From JBDIAR01 sp039812545 (GTDB taxonomy: Bacteria > Actinomycetota > Actinomycetes > Actinomycetales > Dermatophilaceae), in NCBI GenBank assembly GCA_039812545.1, contig JBDIAR010000025.1, positions 1-23,820 on the forward strand: a stretch of 23,820 nucleotides of DNA. The letters are read 5' to 3'. A model generated the notes under the pieces. That model saw only the letters and a program-made list of their open reading frames with translations, was not told the origin of the DNA and ran no database searches. Below are positions 16,382-23,020 of the stretch, in pieces. Numbering within the stretch: the first letter of the stretch is position 1; each line of letters opens with the position of its first letter. Made by a program: the position numbers and the translations under genes.

Positions 16382-17527
16382 TCAGTCCGGACGTACCGCC
16401 GCCGGGAGGCGGACCACGAATCGGGCGCCCCCGGACGGGGCCCGTCCGACCCGGATCCAACCCGAGTGGGCCTCGACGATCCCCCGCACGACGTAGAGCC
16501 CGAGGCCGGTGGATCCGCGTCGGCTGCCGTGCCAATAGCGGTCGAAGATCCGGTCGCGCAGGTCCTCGTCGACGCCCTCCCCCTCGTCGTCCACGACGAG
16601 CTGGACGACCGGGGGGCCGGGACGGTCGGCCGGGTCGGGCGGCGCGACGGGCTCGGGGCAGACCGTGACGGTGACCCGTCCGGCACCGTGCCGCAGGGCG
16701 TTCTCGACCAGGTTCGACACGACCTGTTCGATCCGGTCCGGGTCGGCGAGCACCCGGCAGTCCGGGTCGGCGACGAGTCGCAGCCGGTCCGGCGCGACGC
16801 CGCGCGCCGCCTCGCGCCGGAAGTGCCGCTCGACGATGACCCGCAGATCCAACGGAACCGGGTGGATGGCCATTCGGCCGGCGTCGAGCCGGGACAGGTC
16901 GAGCAACTCGGAGATCAACCGCCCGACCCGACCCGCGTCGGTGTCGATGGTCTCGATCATGAAGCGTTTCTGCTCGTCGGTGAATCGGTCCCAATGCGCG
17001 AGCAAAGACGACGTGAAGCCCTTGACGCTGGTGAGCGGCGAACGCAGCTCGTGAGCCATCGTCGAGATGAGCGCGGCGCTCTCGGCACCGGACCTCGGTC
17101 GGTCGGCCGGCTCTCGCAGGCTGACGACCACCCGATCGGTGGGACCAGAGTCATCGCGGCGTGCGACCCGCAGGGTGACCAGGACCTCGATGCCGCCGCC
17201 CAGGCGCAACGCCGTCTCGCGCTGCGGGTTCTCCGGCGGGGCCGGCGGCAGATCGGTGGTGGCCCGTCGCCACGGATCGACCCGGGCCCACCAGTCGCGG
17301 CCCCGATCGTCCACCAGGGGCAGCACCGAACGCAGGTCCTGGCCGAGGAAATCCCGCGCCGGTCGCCCTGTGACGGCGGCGACCCGGTCGTTGGCGAAGA
17401 CGACCACGGCGTGAGCGTCCGCCGCGATGAGGGCGTCGGGCAGGAGGTCGAGAAGTTCGAGTAGGTCGACGGGTGCGCGATCCAATCCGGCCGCCGGATC
17501 GGCGGGCAGGTCCGGGCCGGCGGTCAT
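16382..17527 (-). CDS. Soluble PAS-domain sensor histidine kinase
   Basis: A 381-residue cytoplasmic two-component sensor kinase. A PAS domain covers about residues 20-140 (LLDLLPDALIAADAHAVVVF at its start). The dimerisation and phosphoacceptor domain has an H-box with His159 in STMAHELRSPLTSVKGF. The ATPase domain has an N-box (NLVENALRHG), G1 (VDDEGEGVDE) and G2 (GSTGLGLYVVRGI). No transmembrane segment or signal peptide is visible, so it should sense an internal signal. No response regulator gene is nearby. It sits 9 bp after the RNA methyltransferase gene and before pheST, probably co-transcribed with the translation genes. Signal and partner are unknown. Confidence 0.92.
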   Translation of the reverse strand: MTAGPDLPADPAAGLDRAPVDLLELLDLLPDALIAADAHAVVVFANDRVAAVTGRPARDFLGQDLRSVLPLVDDRGRDWWARVDPWRRATTDLPPAPPENPQRETALRLGGGIEVLVTLRVARRDDSGPTDRVVVSLREPADRPRSGAESAALISTMAHELRSPLTSVKGFTSSLLAHWDRFTDEQKRFMIETIDTDAGRVGRLISELLDLSRLDAGRMAIHPVPLDLRVIVERHFRREAARGVAPDRLRLVADPDCRVLADPDRIEQVVSNLVENALRHGAGRVTVTVCPEPVAPPDPADRPGPPVVQLVVDDEGEGVDEDLRDRIFDRYWHGSRRGSTGLGLYVVRGIVEAHSGWIRVGRAPSGGARFVVRLPAAVRPD

Positions 17528-17536
17528 CGAATCAGC

Positions 17537-18334
17537 CTATCGACCGGTCCCTCGAGACTGGCCGGACGACCACAGGCATACGGTCGCGGCCATCGCGAGA
17601 TTGAGTGACTCCAGCCGGGCCGCGATCGGGATCCGGACCACGTGGTCGCACTCCTGCACGAGCTGCGGGGGCAGGCCCCACGCCTCGTTGCCGAACACCC
17701 ACGCGTGGGGGCCGTCGAGCCCGACCTCGGGGAGCAGTTCGGCGCCGGCGCCGTCGGCCGCCAGAGTCCGTATGCCGGCCCGCCGCACCTCGTCCACGAC
17801 GGACTCCGGCGCGATACCGGTCACGATCGGCAGGTGGAACGACGAGCCGACGGCGGAGCGCACGACCTTCGGACTCCACGGATCGACACTGCCCTGCGTC
17901 AGCACGACCGCGTCGGCACCGAAGGCGTCGGCCGCGCGCATCACCGTCCCGGCGTTGCCAGGGTCCCGGACCTGCGCGAGGACGACCAGCAAGCGCGGAT
18001 CACGCGCCAGCACCTCGGCCAGCGAGACCGGAACGATCCGGCATACGGCCAGAACACCCTGCGGAGCCTGCGCGTCGGCCATCGCCGACAGCACGGCCTC
18101 GCTCGCCTCGTGAACCACGACGCCGGCCGCGTGGGCCGCCCGGATGATCTCGACGTGGCGCTCCGCCGCGGCCTGCGTGGCGTAGAGCTCGACCAGGTCG
18201 TCCGGCCGGTGCGTGACCGCCTCGCGAACCGCCTGCGGACCCTCGACGAGGAACCGACCGGTGCGCTCGCGGATCGAACGCCGGGCCAGCGCCCGCACCG
18301 CGGCGACCCGCTCGGCGCGGGCATTGGTCAACAC
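17537..18334 (-). CDS. SpoU/TrmH-family RNA 2'-O-methyltransferase
   Basis: A SPOUT-fold RNA ribose methyltransferase. The N-terminal substrate-binding domain (about 1-95, including GRFLVEGPQAVREA) precedes the knotted catalytic domain, which shows all three SpoU motifs: RDPGNAGTVMRAADAFGAD, WVFGNEAWGLP, and IPIAARLESLNLAMAATV. The target (23S rRNA or tRNA) cannot be read from sequence, although an N-terminal extension of this type often marks 23S rRNA enzymes. The start is GTG, giving 265 residues, 51 bp after rplT. The rpmI-rplT-methyltransferase-pheS order is widespread in Actinobacteria. Confidence 0.93.
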   Translation of the reverse strand: MLTNARAERVAAVRALARRSIRERTGRFLVEGPQAVREAVTHRPDDLVELYATQAAAERHVEIIRAAHAAGVVVHEASEAVLSAMADAQAPQGVLAVCRIVPVSLAEVLARDPRLLVVLAQVRDPGNAGTVMRAADAFGADAVVLTQGSVDPWSPKVVRSAVGSSFHLPIVTGIAPESVVDEVRRAGIRTLAADGAGAELLPEVGLDGPHAWVFGNEAWGLPPQLVQECDHVVRIPIAARLESLNLAMAATVCLWSSGQSRGTGR

Positions 18335-18385
18335 CGCGCCGGGCCGGATCGCCGGGCCGTTCGGGGACGTCGTCGTGCCGCCGGG

Positions 18386-18763
18386 TCAGGCGGCCGGCGT
18401 CGCCGCAGCCGGAACGTGCGCCTTGGCCAGCTCGACGAGCGTGGCGAACGCGGCCGGGTCGTTGACGGCCAGGTCGGCCAGGATCTTGCGGTCGACCTCG
18501 ACACCGGCGGCCTTCAGGCCCTGGACGAACCGGTTGTAGGTGATGCCGTTGGCGCGGGCCGCGGCGTTGATCCGCTGGATCCACAGCCGCCGGAAGTCAC
18601 CCTTCTTCGCCCGCCGGTCGCGGTAGGCATACCCGAGGGAGTGCTGGACCTGCTCCTTGGCCTTGCGGTAGAGCCGGGACCGCTGACCGCGGTATCCGCT
18701 CGCGCGCTCGAGGGTAACCCGACGCTTCTTCTGGGCATTGACCGCCCGCTTCACGCGTGCCAC
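18386..18763 (-). CDS. rplT: 50S ribosomal protein L20
   Basis: A 23S rRNA-binding protein needed early in large-subunit assembly, and often a translational repressor of its own operon. The start MARVKRAVNAQKKRR and the following ERASGYRGQRSRLYRKAKEQ are diagnostic. The 125 residues include a short Ala/Pro tail. The GTG start has AAGGAG about seven bases upstream. It lies 105 bp after rpmI, and that gap contains a candidate hairpin (18804-18841). Confidence 0.98.
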   Translation of the reverse strand: MARVKRAVNAQKKRRVTLERASGYRGQRSRLYRKAKEQVQHSLGYAYRDRRAKKGDFRRLWIQRINAAARANGITYNRFVQGLKAAGVEVDRKILADLAVNDPAAFATLVELAKAHVPAAATPAA

Positions 18764-18803
18764 GTGACTACTCCTTGCTTCAAATGTCGATCAGGGTTCC
18801 GGT

Positions 18804-18841
18804 CGAGGGGTATGCCGGTCAGGTTCCGGTCGTGCCCCTCG
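18804..18841 (-). promoter_or_regulatory. Hairpin in the rpmI-rplT gap
   Basis: CGAGGGG (18804-18810) and CCCCTCG (18835-18841) can form a 7-bp stem around a 24-base loop that contains two GGTTCCGGTC-type repeats and touches a GTATGCC word. It ends about 40 bases before rplT. It could be an L20 translational operator or a processing site; this is speculative. Confidence 0.35.
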
Positions 18842-18868
18842 GGTCCGGGGTCGAGCTGTGGGGCCGGC

Positions 18869-19063
18869 TCAGCGGCCGAGGAGGCGCTTGATCTTCTTCG
18901 CGTCGGGCTTGGCGACTTCGACGTCCCCGGCAATGGACCGGGTTTTCTTGGAGGACTTGCGTTCGAGCAGGTGGCGCCCACCGGCCTGTTCGCGCATGAC
19001 CTTGCCGGTCCCCGTGATGCGGAACCGCTTCTTGGATCCGCTGTGCGTCTTGTTCTTCGGCAT
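18869..19063 (-). CDS. rpmI: 50S ribosomal protein L35
   Basis: A small basic large-subunit protein of 64 residues. The sequence MPKNKTHSGSKKRFRITGTG, then RHLLERKSSKKTRS and the KKIKRLLGR end, is typical of L35. The ATG is preceded by AAGGAGA at good spacing. It lies 76 bp downstream of infC and 105 bp before rplT, the classical infC-rpmI-rplT order. The open frame continues upstream through the infC tail in another register, but that part is not L35. Confidence 0.98.
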   Translation of the reverse strand: MPKNKTHSGSKKRFRITGTGKVMREQAGGRHLLERKSSKKTRSIAGDVEVAKPDAKKIKRLLGR

Positions 19064-19139
19064 GGCTGCCGATCTCCTTTTCGTTGCTGGTGCTTCTCCG
19101 ACCGGGTCGGGTGGACCGGGTCCAGGTCGGGTCGGGCGG

Positions 19140-20192
19140 TCAGGTCGTGGGATCGCTCGGGGCCGAGGGCCGCCGCGGGGCGCGCGGTGGCGGGGCCGCC
19201 GGGCGAGGACCCGGCCGAGGTGCGGGCACCGCGGTGGCCGGGGTGCTCGGTTTCGGTCGGGCCGGCGCAGGTCGCGCGGCGGGGGGCCGGACCGGGGCCG
19301 CCGGCGGCGGGGTGGCCGGTTTCGGTTCGACGGGCGCGGGCTCGGGGGCCGGTTCGACGGCGGGGGCGGACTCGACCGGCGCGGGCCGTGCCGGCTGATC
19401 CGGCTGCTCGGGGGCTTCGGCCGTCGCATCGTCGAGGAGATCCGCGGTGTCGTCGTCGGTGTCGTCGTCGGTGTCGAGGTCGTCCACGTCGAGGTCGTCG
19501 GCGTCGAGCAGATTCTCGGTCTCGAGGTCGTCGAGTTGCGCCAGTGCCTCCGCCGTCTCAGCCGATTCGGCCACCGACCCGGCGCGTTCGCCCTCCGTCG
19601 GGCGACCCGGGGCCGGGCGCGGCGCGGCGCCGGGCTCGCGGGGGCCACCTTGGCGGCGGCGCTGTTCGGCCTTGGCGTCGGACTTCTTGCGCGTCGGTCC
19701 GAGCACCATGATCATGTTCCGGCCGTCCTGCTTGGGGCTGGACTCCACGAAACCGAACTCGGCGGTGTCCTCGGCGACCCGCCCCAGCAGCCGGAAACCG
19801 AGCTCCGGACGCGACTGCTCGCGGCCGCGCAGCCAGATCGTCACCTTGACCTTGTCGCCGGCCTTGAGGAACCGCTCGATGTGGCCGAGCTTGGTCCCGT
19901 AGTCGTGCGGGTCGATCTTCGGCCGGAGCTTGATCTCCTTGATGACCGTGTTGACCTGGTTCTTGCGCGCCTCACGCGCCTTCATCGCCTGCTCATACTT
20001 GAACTTGCCGAAGTCCATGAGCTTGGCCACCGGCGGCTTGGCCGTCGGTGCAACTTCGACGAGATCGAGGCCGGCCTCCTCGGCCAGCCGCAACGCGTCC
20101 TCGACGCGGACGATGCCTACCTGCTCCCCGTTGGGGCCAACCAGCCGCACGTCCGGTACCCGGATGCGCTCGTTGATGCGAGGTTCGTCGAT
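19140..20192 (-). CDS. infC: Translation initiation factor IF-3, ATC start, long acidic/Pro-rich tail
   Basis: IF3 keeps ribosomal subunits apart and checks start-codon pairing. Residues 1-75 are the N-domain (EPRINERIRV, then LVGPNGEQVGIV and MDFGKFKYEQ) and about 80-170 the C-domain (IKEIKLRPKIDPHDYGTKL, then KVKVTIWLRGRE). The chosen start is ATC, with AAAGGAG exactly seven bases upstream; no ATG or GTG lies between that site and the conserved start of the protein. A non-AUG start of infC is a known device by which IF3 limits its own synthesis. From about residue 175 to 350 there is a tail: basic, then strongly acidic (around LDADDLDVDDLD), then Pro/Ala-rich. Confidence 0.95.
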   Translation of the reverse strand: MDEPRINERIRVPDVRLVGPNGEQVGIVRVEDALRLAEEAGLDLVEVAPTAKPPVAKLMDFGKFKYEQAMKAREARKNQVNTVIKEIKLRPKIDPHDYGTKLGHIERFLKAGDKVKVTIWLRGREQSRPELGFRLLGRVAEDTAEFGFVESSPKQDGRNMIMVLGPTRKKSDAKAEQRRRQGGPREPGAAPRPAPGRPTEGERAGSVAESAETAEALAQLDDLETENLLDADDLDVDDLDTDDDTDDDTADLLDDATAEAPEQPDQPARPAPVESAPAVEPAPEPAPVEPKPATPPPAAPVRPPAARPAPARPKPSTPATAVPAPRPGPRPAAPPPRAPRRPSAPSDPTT

Positions 20193-20206
20193 GGTGACTC
20201 TCCTTT
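20190..20206 (-). promoter_or_regulatory. infC ribosome binding site and ATC start codon
   Basis: The minus strand reads AAAGGAG (20200-20206), AGTCACC, then ATC (20190-20192). This near-perfect Shine-Dalgarno sequence at optimal spacing decides the start. The in-frame ATG at 20231 would place the site inside the coding region and add 13 residues unlike the family. Confidence 0.8.
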
Positions 20207-20230
20207 GTCGGTGCCACTTTGTCGGTGCCA
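20203..20230 (-). repeat. Tandem 14-bp repeat abutting the infC ribosome binding site
   Basis: The minus strand has TGGCACCGACAAAG twice without a gap. The downstream copy supplies the first part of the Shine-Dalgarno AAAGGAG; the upstream copy ends AAAG but then runs into TGG. It could create a decoy or standby site for ribosomes, or be a recent duplication. Confidence 0.8.
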
Positions 20231-20290
20231 TGTCGAGCCGGTATGCCGCGGTGGCGCGACGACCGGTCAGGTGACCGTGGTGACGGGAAA

Positions 20291-20319
20291 GGGCTCCCCG
20301 CCGTACCCGCGAGGAGCCC
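20291..20319 (-). promoter_or_regulatory. Hairpin in the infC leader
   Basis: GGGCTCC (20291-20297) and GGAGCCC (20313-20319) form a 7-bp GC-rich stem with a 15-base loop, followed on the minus strand by CTTTCCC. The T-run is short, so it is a weak terminator at most; an attenuator or protein-binding site is possible. A GTATGCC word lies on each side of it (20241 and, inverted, 20335). Confidence 0.4.
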
Positions 20320-20516
20320 ACATCGAACAGGTCCGGCATACCGGCGAGGGAGCCGCACGTCGACGGACGAACGCCGACAGGCGTCCGAAACCATCGACAC
20401 GGCGGCGTCGCGGGCCGAACCTGACCGGAACCCGGCGACCTGATGCGGTCGGCGCGGGTGGAAGCGGGCTTCTCTTGGGTCTGCCGTGCACAGGGCGCGG
20501 CAGCGGTCGAGGTCAC

Positions 20517-20525
20517 AGAATACCA
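20517..20525 (-). promoter_or_regulatory. Possible infC promoter, extended -10 TGGTATTCT
   Basis: On the minus strand TG-G-TATTCT matches an extended -10. No -35 is seen at the right distance. If used, it gives an infC leader of about 315 nucleotides, which would hold the hairpin and the tandem repeat. I see no supported gene in the leader (20193-20516). Confidence 0.35.
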
Positions 20526-20562
20526 GCGAGTTCCCGCCCGCCCCGCATCGCCCGGTGGGCCG

Positions 20563-21768
20563 TCAGTGCCGAATGGCCGGCGGACGGCTGAGCCGGCGAC
20601 GGTATTCCGGACCGGCGAGGGTGCCCACGGCGGCGACCAGGACGCCGATCGCCGCGATCCCGACGAACGCCGCCGGCCACCCGCGATGGTCGATGACGAA
20701 CCCGATGACCGGCGCCCCCAACCCCTGGCCCATCGTCAACGACGAGGCGTGCCAGCCGATTGCCTCCCCGCGCCGCGATTCGGGGACCAGCCGGCCGATG
20801 ACGTCGACGGTGGCGATCAGGGTGGGCCCGCACAACAGCCCGCTCGCGGAGACCAGCAGCGCGAAGGCCGGCATCGAGGTCGCCAGCGCGAGCGGGGCGG
20901 TCAACAGCGAGAGGACCCCGAGCAACCAGAACGACGAGAACGAGCGATGCAGCGCCCCGTACACCAGCCCGCCGACGAACGACCCCAACGCCCACAGGCT
21001 CATCATCAGCCCGATGGCCGGCTCGCGGTCCATCGCCCGCATGGCCGCGATCAGGCCCAGGTCGGTCCCGACCATCAGCACCGCGAACGCCACCGTGACG
21101 ACGAGCACCGCGAGCACCGACGGATGCCGCAGCATATGCCGCTCGCGGGCGGCGGCCGGTGTTGTGGCGGGCTGGTCGGAGGGGTCCGAGGAGACCAGGG
21201 CCGGGTTGATCCACCAGATCAGCAGGCCACCGGCCACGGAGGCGAGCGCGAAGGACAGCAGGGCATACCTGGTGTCCCACGACACCGCCAGCCATGCCCC
21301 GAGCGCCGGACCGATCATGAAGGCGACCTCGGTCAGCGAGGTGTCCAACGACAAGGCCGCCTTGCGTTGGTCGGCTGGAGCGGCGGCGAGCAGCGCCTGG
21401 CGCACGATCGCCCAGACGGGGACGACGAACAGCCCGGTGGCGACCGCGAAGACGAGCAGCGGGACGTACCCGACCCACGGTGCGATCGACCAGCCGACCG
21501 CGTTGACGACGATGGCTGGCGCGATGGTGCGGCGCAGGCCGACCCGGTCCAGCAGCCGCCCCCGCCAGGGTGCCGACAGGGCCAGCGCGGTGGTCGTCGC
21601 ACCGCCGATGATGCCGGCCCGTCCGTAGTCGTACCCCAGTCCCTTGACCACGTGCAGCGTCAAGATCACCCCGAAACCGGTCAACGGCACCTTGGAGAGG
21701 ACTCCAAGGAGGATGACGTTGCGGATGCGCGGCGAGCGGAAGACGTCGCGGTAGGTCGAGGACAGCAC
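20563..21768 (-). CDS. MFS-family membrane transporter
   Basis: A 401-residue integral membrane protein with about 11-12 hydrophobic segments and the usual MFS layout of two halves joined by a polar loop (around residues 190-215). The conserved loop between helices 2 and 3 appears as GRLLDRVGLRRT, and WAIVRQALLAAAPADQRKAA resembles the loop of drug-efflux-type members. The substrate cannot be told. The GTG start has no clear Shine-Dalgarno sequence and is preceded two bases away by a perfect 12-bp palindrome. It is divergent from the zinc-ribbon gene and ends about 40 bp before the infC promoter candidate. Confidence 0.88.
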   Translation of the reverse strand: MLSSTYRDVFRSPRIRNVILLGVLSKVPLTGFGVILTLHVVKGLGYDYGRAGIIGGATTTALALSAPWRGRLLDRVGLRRTIAPAIVVNAVGWSIAPWVGYVPLLVFAVATGLFVVPVWAIVRQALLAAAPADQRKAALSLDTSLTEVAFMIGPALGAWLAVSWDTRYALLSFALASVAGGLLIWWINPALVSSDPSDQPATTPAAARERHMLRHPSVLAVLVVTVAFAVLMVGTDLGLIAAMRAMDREPAIGLMMSLWALGSFVGGLVYGALHRSFSSFWLLGVLSLLTAPLALATSMPAFALLVSASGLLCGPTLIATVDVIGRLVPESRRGEAIGWHASSLTMGQGLGAPVIGFVIDHRGWPAAFVGIAAIGVLVAAVGTLAGPEYRRRLSRPPAIRH

Positions 21769-21770
21769 CG

Positions 21771-21782
21771 GGCAAGCTTGCC
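21771..21782. promoter_or_regulatory. Perfect palindrome GGCAAGCTTGCC before the MFS start
   Basis: A 12-bp perfect palindrome sits two bases upstream of the MFS gene's GTG start, where a repressor would block transcription or initiation. No regulator gene is adjacent. It may also be chance. Confidence 0.35.
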
Positions 21783-21874
21783 AGGCGGCACCGACGGCCC
21801 CGGAATCGGGGTCCCGTCCGGCCGTCGGCGCGCGATCGACGCGTGGTCGACGGGCGACCGGTCCGCCCCGGATG

Positions 21875-21903
21875 TTGACGTGAGCCCCGCCTCACGACAC
21901 GCT
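21875..21903 (+). promoter_or_regulatory. Candidate promoter with inverted repeat for the zinc-ribbon gene
   Basis: TTGACG (21875-21880), a 17-bp spacer and CACGCT (21898-21903) end six bases before the ATG at 21910, which would give a leaderless mRNA. The -10 is poor (only positions 2 and 6 match). The inverted repeat CGTGAG/CTCACG (21879-21884 and 21891-21896) fills the spacer and could be an operator. Confidence 0.35.
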
Positions 21904-21909
21904 CAGCCC

Positions 21910-22221
21910 ATGAGCAACGATGCCAGCACCCCCGCCCCGGGCACGGGCGGGTCCTGTGAGAGCTGCGGTATGCCGGTGGACTCCGGTCGGTATTGCGCGC
22001 ACTGCGTCGACGGCAAGGGCAACCTCCAGCCGTTCCACGAGCGGCTGGAGAAGATGGTGGAGTTCCAGCTGCATCGCAATCCCGGGCTGACCGGCGAGGA
22101 GGCCCGGGCCCAGTCTCGCCAGTACATGGCCGCCATGCCGGCCTGGCGCAATCACCCGGAACTCGCCGAGTTCGCCACCGGCGGACGCGGCAGCGGCAAC
22201 TCCCAGACCGCGGCCGGCTGA
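21910..22221 (+). CDS. Small zinc-ribbon protein
   Basis: A 103-residue protein and the only plus-strand gene in the window. The N-terminal half has CESCGMPVDSGRYCAHC with Cys16, Cys19, Cys29 and Cys32, which should bind one zinc ion. The CxxCGMP start and YCxxC end resemble the putative zinc-ribbon family known as Zn_ribbon_2. The rest (GNLQPFHERLEKMVEFQL, then GLTGEEARAQSRQYMAAMPAW) is predicted helical; its family is unknown to me. No Shine-Dalgarno sequence precedes the ATG. After the stop, CGGCTGAC is repeated in tandem. It converges on the SseB-like gene, 34 bp away. Function is unknown. Confidence 0.85.
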   Translation: MSNDASTPAPGTGGSCESCGMPVDSGRYCAHCVDGKGNLQPFHERLEKMVEFQLHRNPGLTGEEARAQSRQYMAAMPAWRNHPELAEFATGGRGSGNSQTAAG

Positions 22222-22255
22222 CCGGCTGACCGGCTGAACGCCTACCGACCCGGCG

Positions 22256-23020
22256 TCACGGCGTCCGGCTCGCCTGCGTCGACGGCTCGCCGGTCTGCGT
22301 GCGCAGCACGAAACGCACCGCGTCGATGCGCGCCCGGGTGTCCGCCGAGCCGCCCAGTCGCGCTCCGAGTCGTTCGACGGCGGCGACGACGAGGTCGTGG
22401 GGCGCGCCCGGCTCGACGTGCACGATGACGTCGAGCGCGGCGGTGCCGGGGGGCCGGCCGTCGGCGGGCTCGATGCGGCGGACGGCCGGCTCCCCCGCGG
22501 CGAACTCCTCGAGCACCGCACCGATGACCGGGTCGAGGTATGCCGGCAGCCAGTCCCGCTCCTCTGCCAGCGCCCACAGCATCGAACCGGGCAGGGCGAC
22601 CTGGTGCTCGCTCCCCCAATCCAGCAGCAGCGCGTCGCACCGCTCCTGGGCGGCCGCCAGGGCCGCGGCCGCCATCCGCACCGGGACGGGTCGGGCCTGC
22701 GGATCCCAGCGGGTCAACGCGGCCAGCGACCCGAAGACCGGGAAACCGCGTTCGCCCTGGCCGGATCCGAGAATCGTCGTGACCATCGCCGGACCGTGCT
22801 CGTCGTCGTCGTGCTCGTGGTCGTCTTCGTCTCCGTGGTGCTCTTGCGGCAGCGCTCCCTCAGGGGCCGGAACCACCGGGATCAACCAGCGCGAGCCCGG
22901 CAACACCGCCATCAGCGCCCGCGCGGTATCGGCGCAGGGATCGCGCGCGTATGCCGTGACCGCGGCGAGGACCAGCGGTTCCGCCGCGCCGTGGTCGTCG
23001 GCGAAGTCAGCCGGCGGCAA
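22256..23020 (-). CDS. SseB-family protein with His/Asp/Glu-rich loop
   Basis: A protein of about 254 residues resembling the actinobacterial SseB-like family usually found next to hisA/priA. The N-terminal part (ALMAVLPGSRWLIPVVPAPE) and the middle (FPVFGSLAALTRWDPQARPV) match the family pattern; its biochemical role is not established. The start is uncertain: TTG at 23020 has GAGG nine bases upstream and begins just before the conserved region, overlapping the hisA end by 14 bp. Upstream ATG or GTG starts would lie deep inside hisA. Residues 59-75 hold five histidines among many Asp and Glu, possibly a metal-binding loop. Confidence 0.8.
   Translation of the reverse strand: MPPADFADDHGAAEPLVLAAVTAYARDPCADTARALMAVLPGSRWLIPVVPAPEGALPQEHHGDEDDHEHDDDEHGPAMVTTILGSGQGERGFPVFGSLAALTRWDPQARPVPVRMAAAALAAAQERCDALLLDWGSEHQVALPGSMLWALAEERDWLPAYLDPVIGAVLEEFAAGEPAVRRIEPADGRPPGTAALDVIVHVEPGAPHDLVVAAVERLGARLGGSADTRARIDAVRFVLRTQTGEPSTQASRTP

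Noticed and set aside
14402..17464. A plus-strand open frame of over 1000 codons opposite pheT, pheS and the kinase
   Set aside because: It crosses three real genes on the other strand and the pheS repeat, and encodes low-complexity sequence. It is a composition artefact.
20193..20516. Start of infC at upstream in-frame ATG codons
   Set aside because: These put the Shine-Dalgarno sequence inside the gene and add residues without resemblance to IF3.
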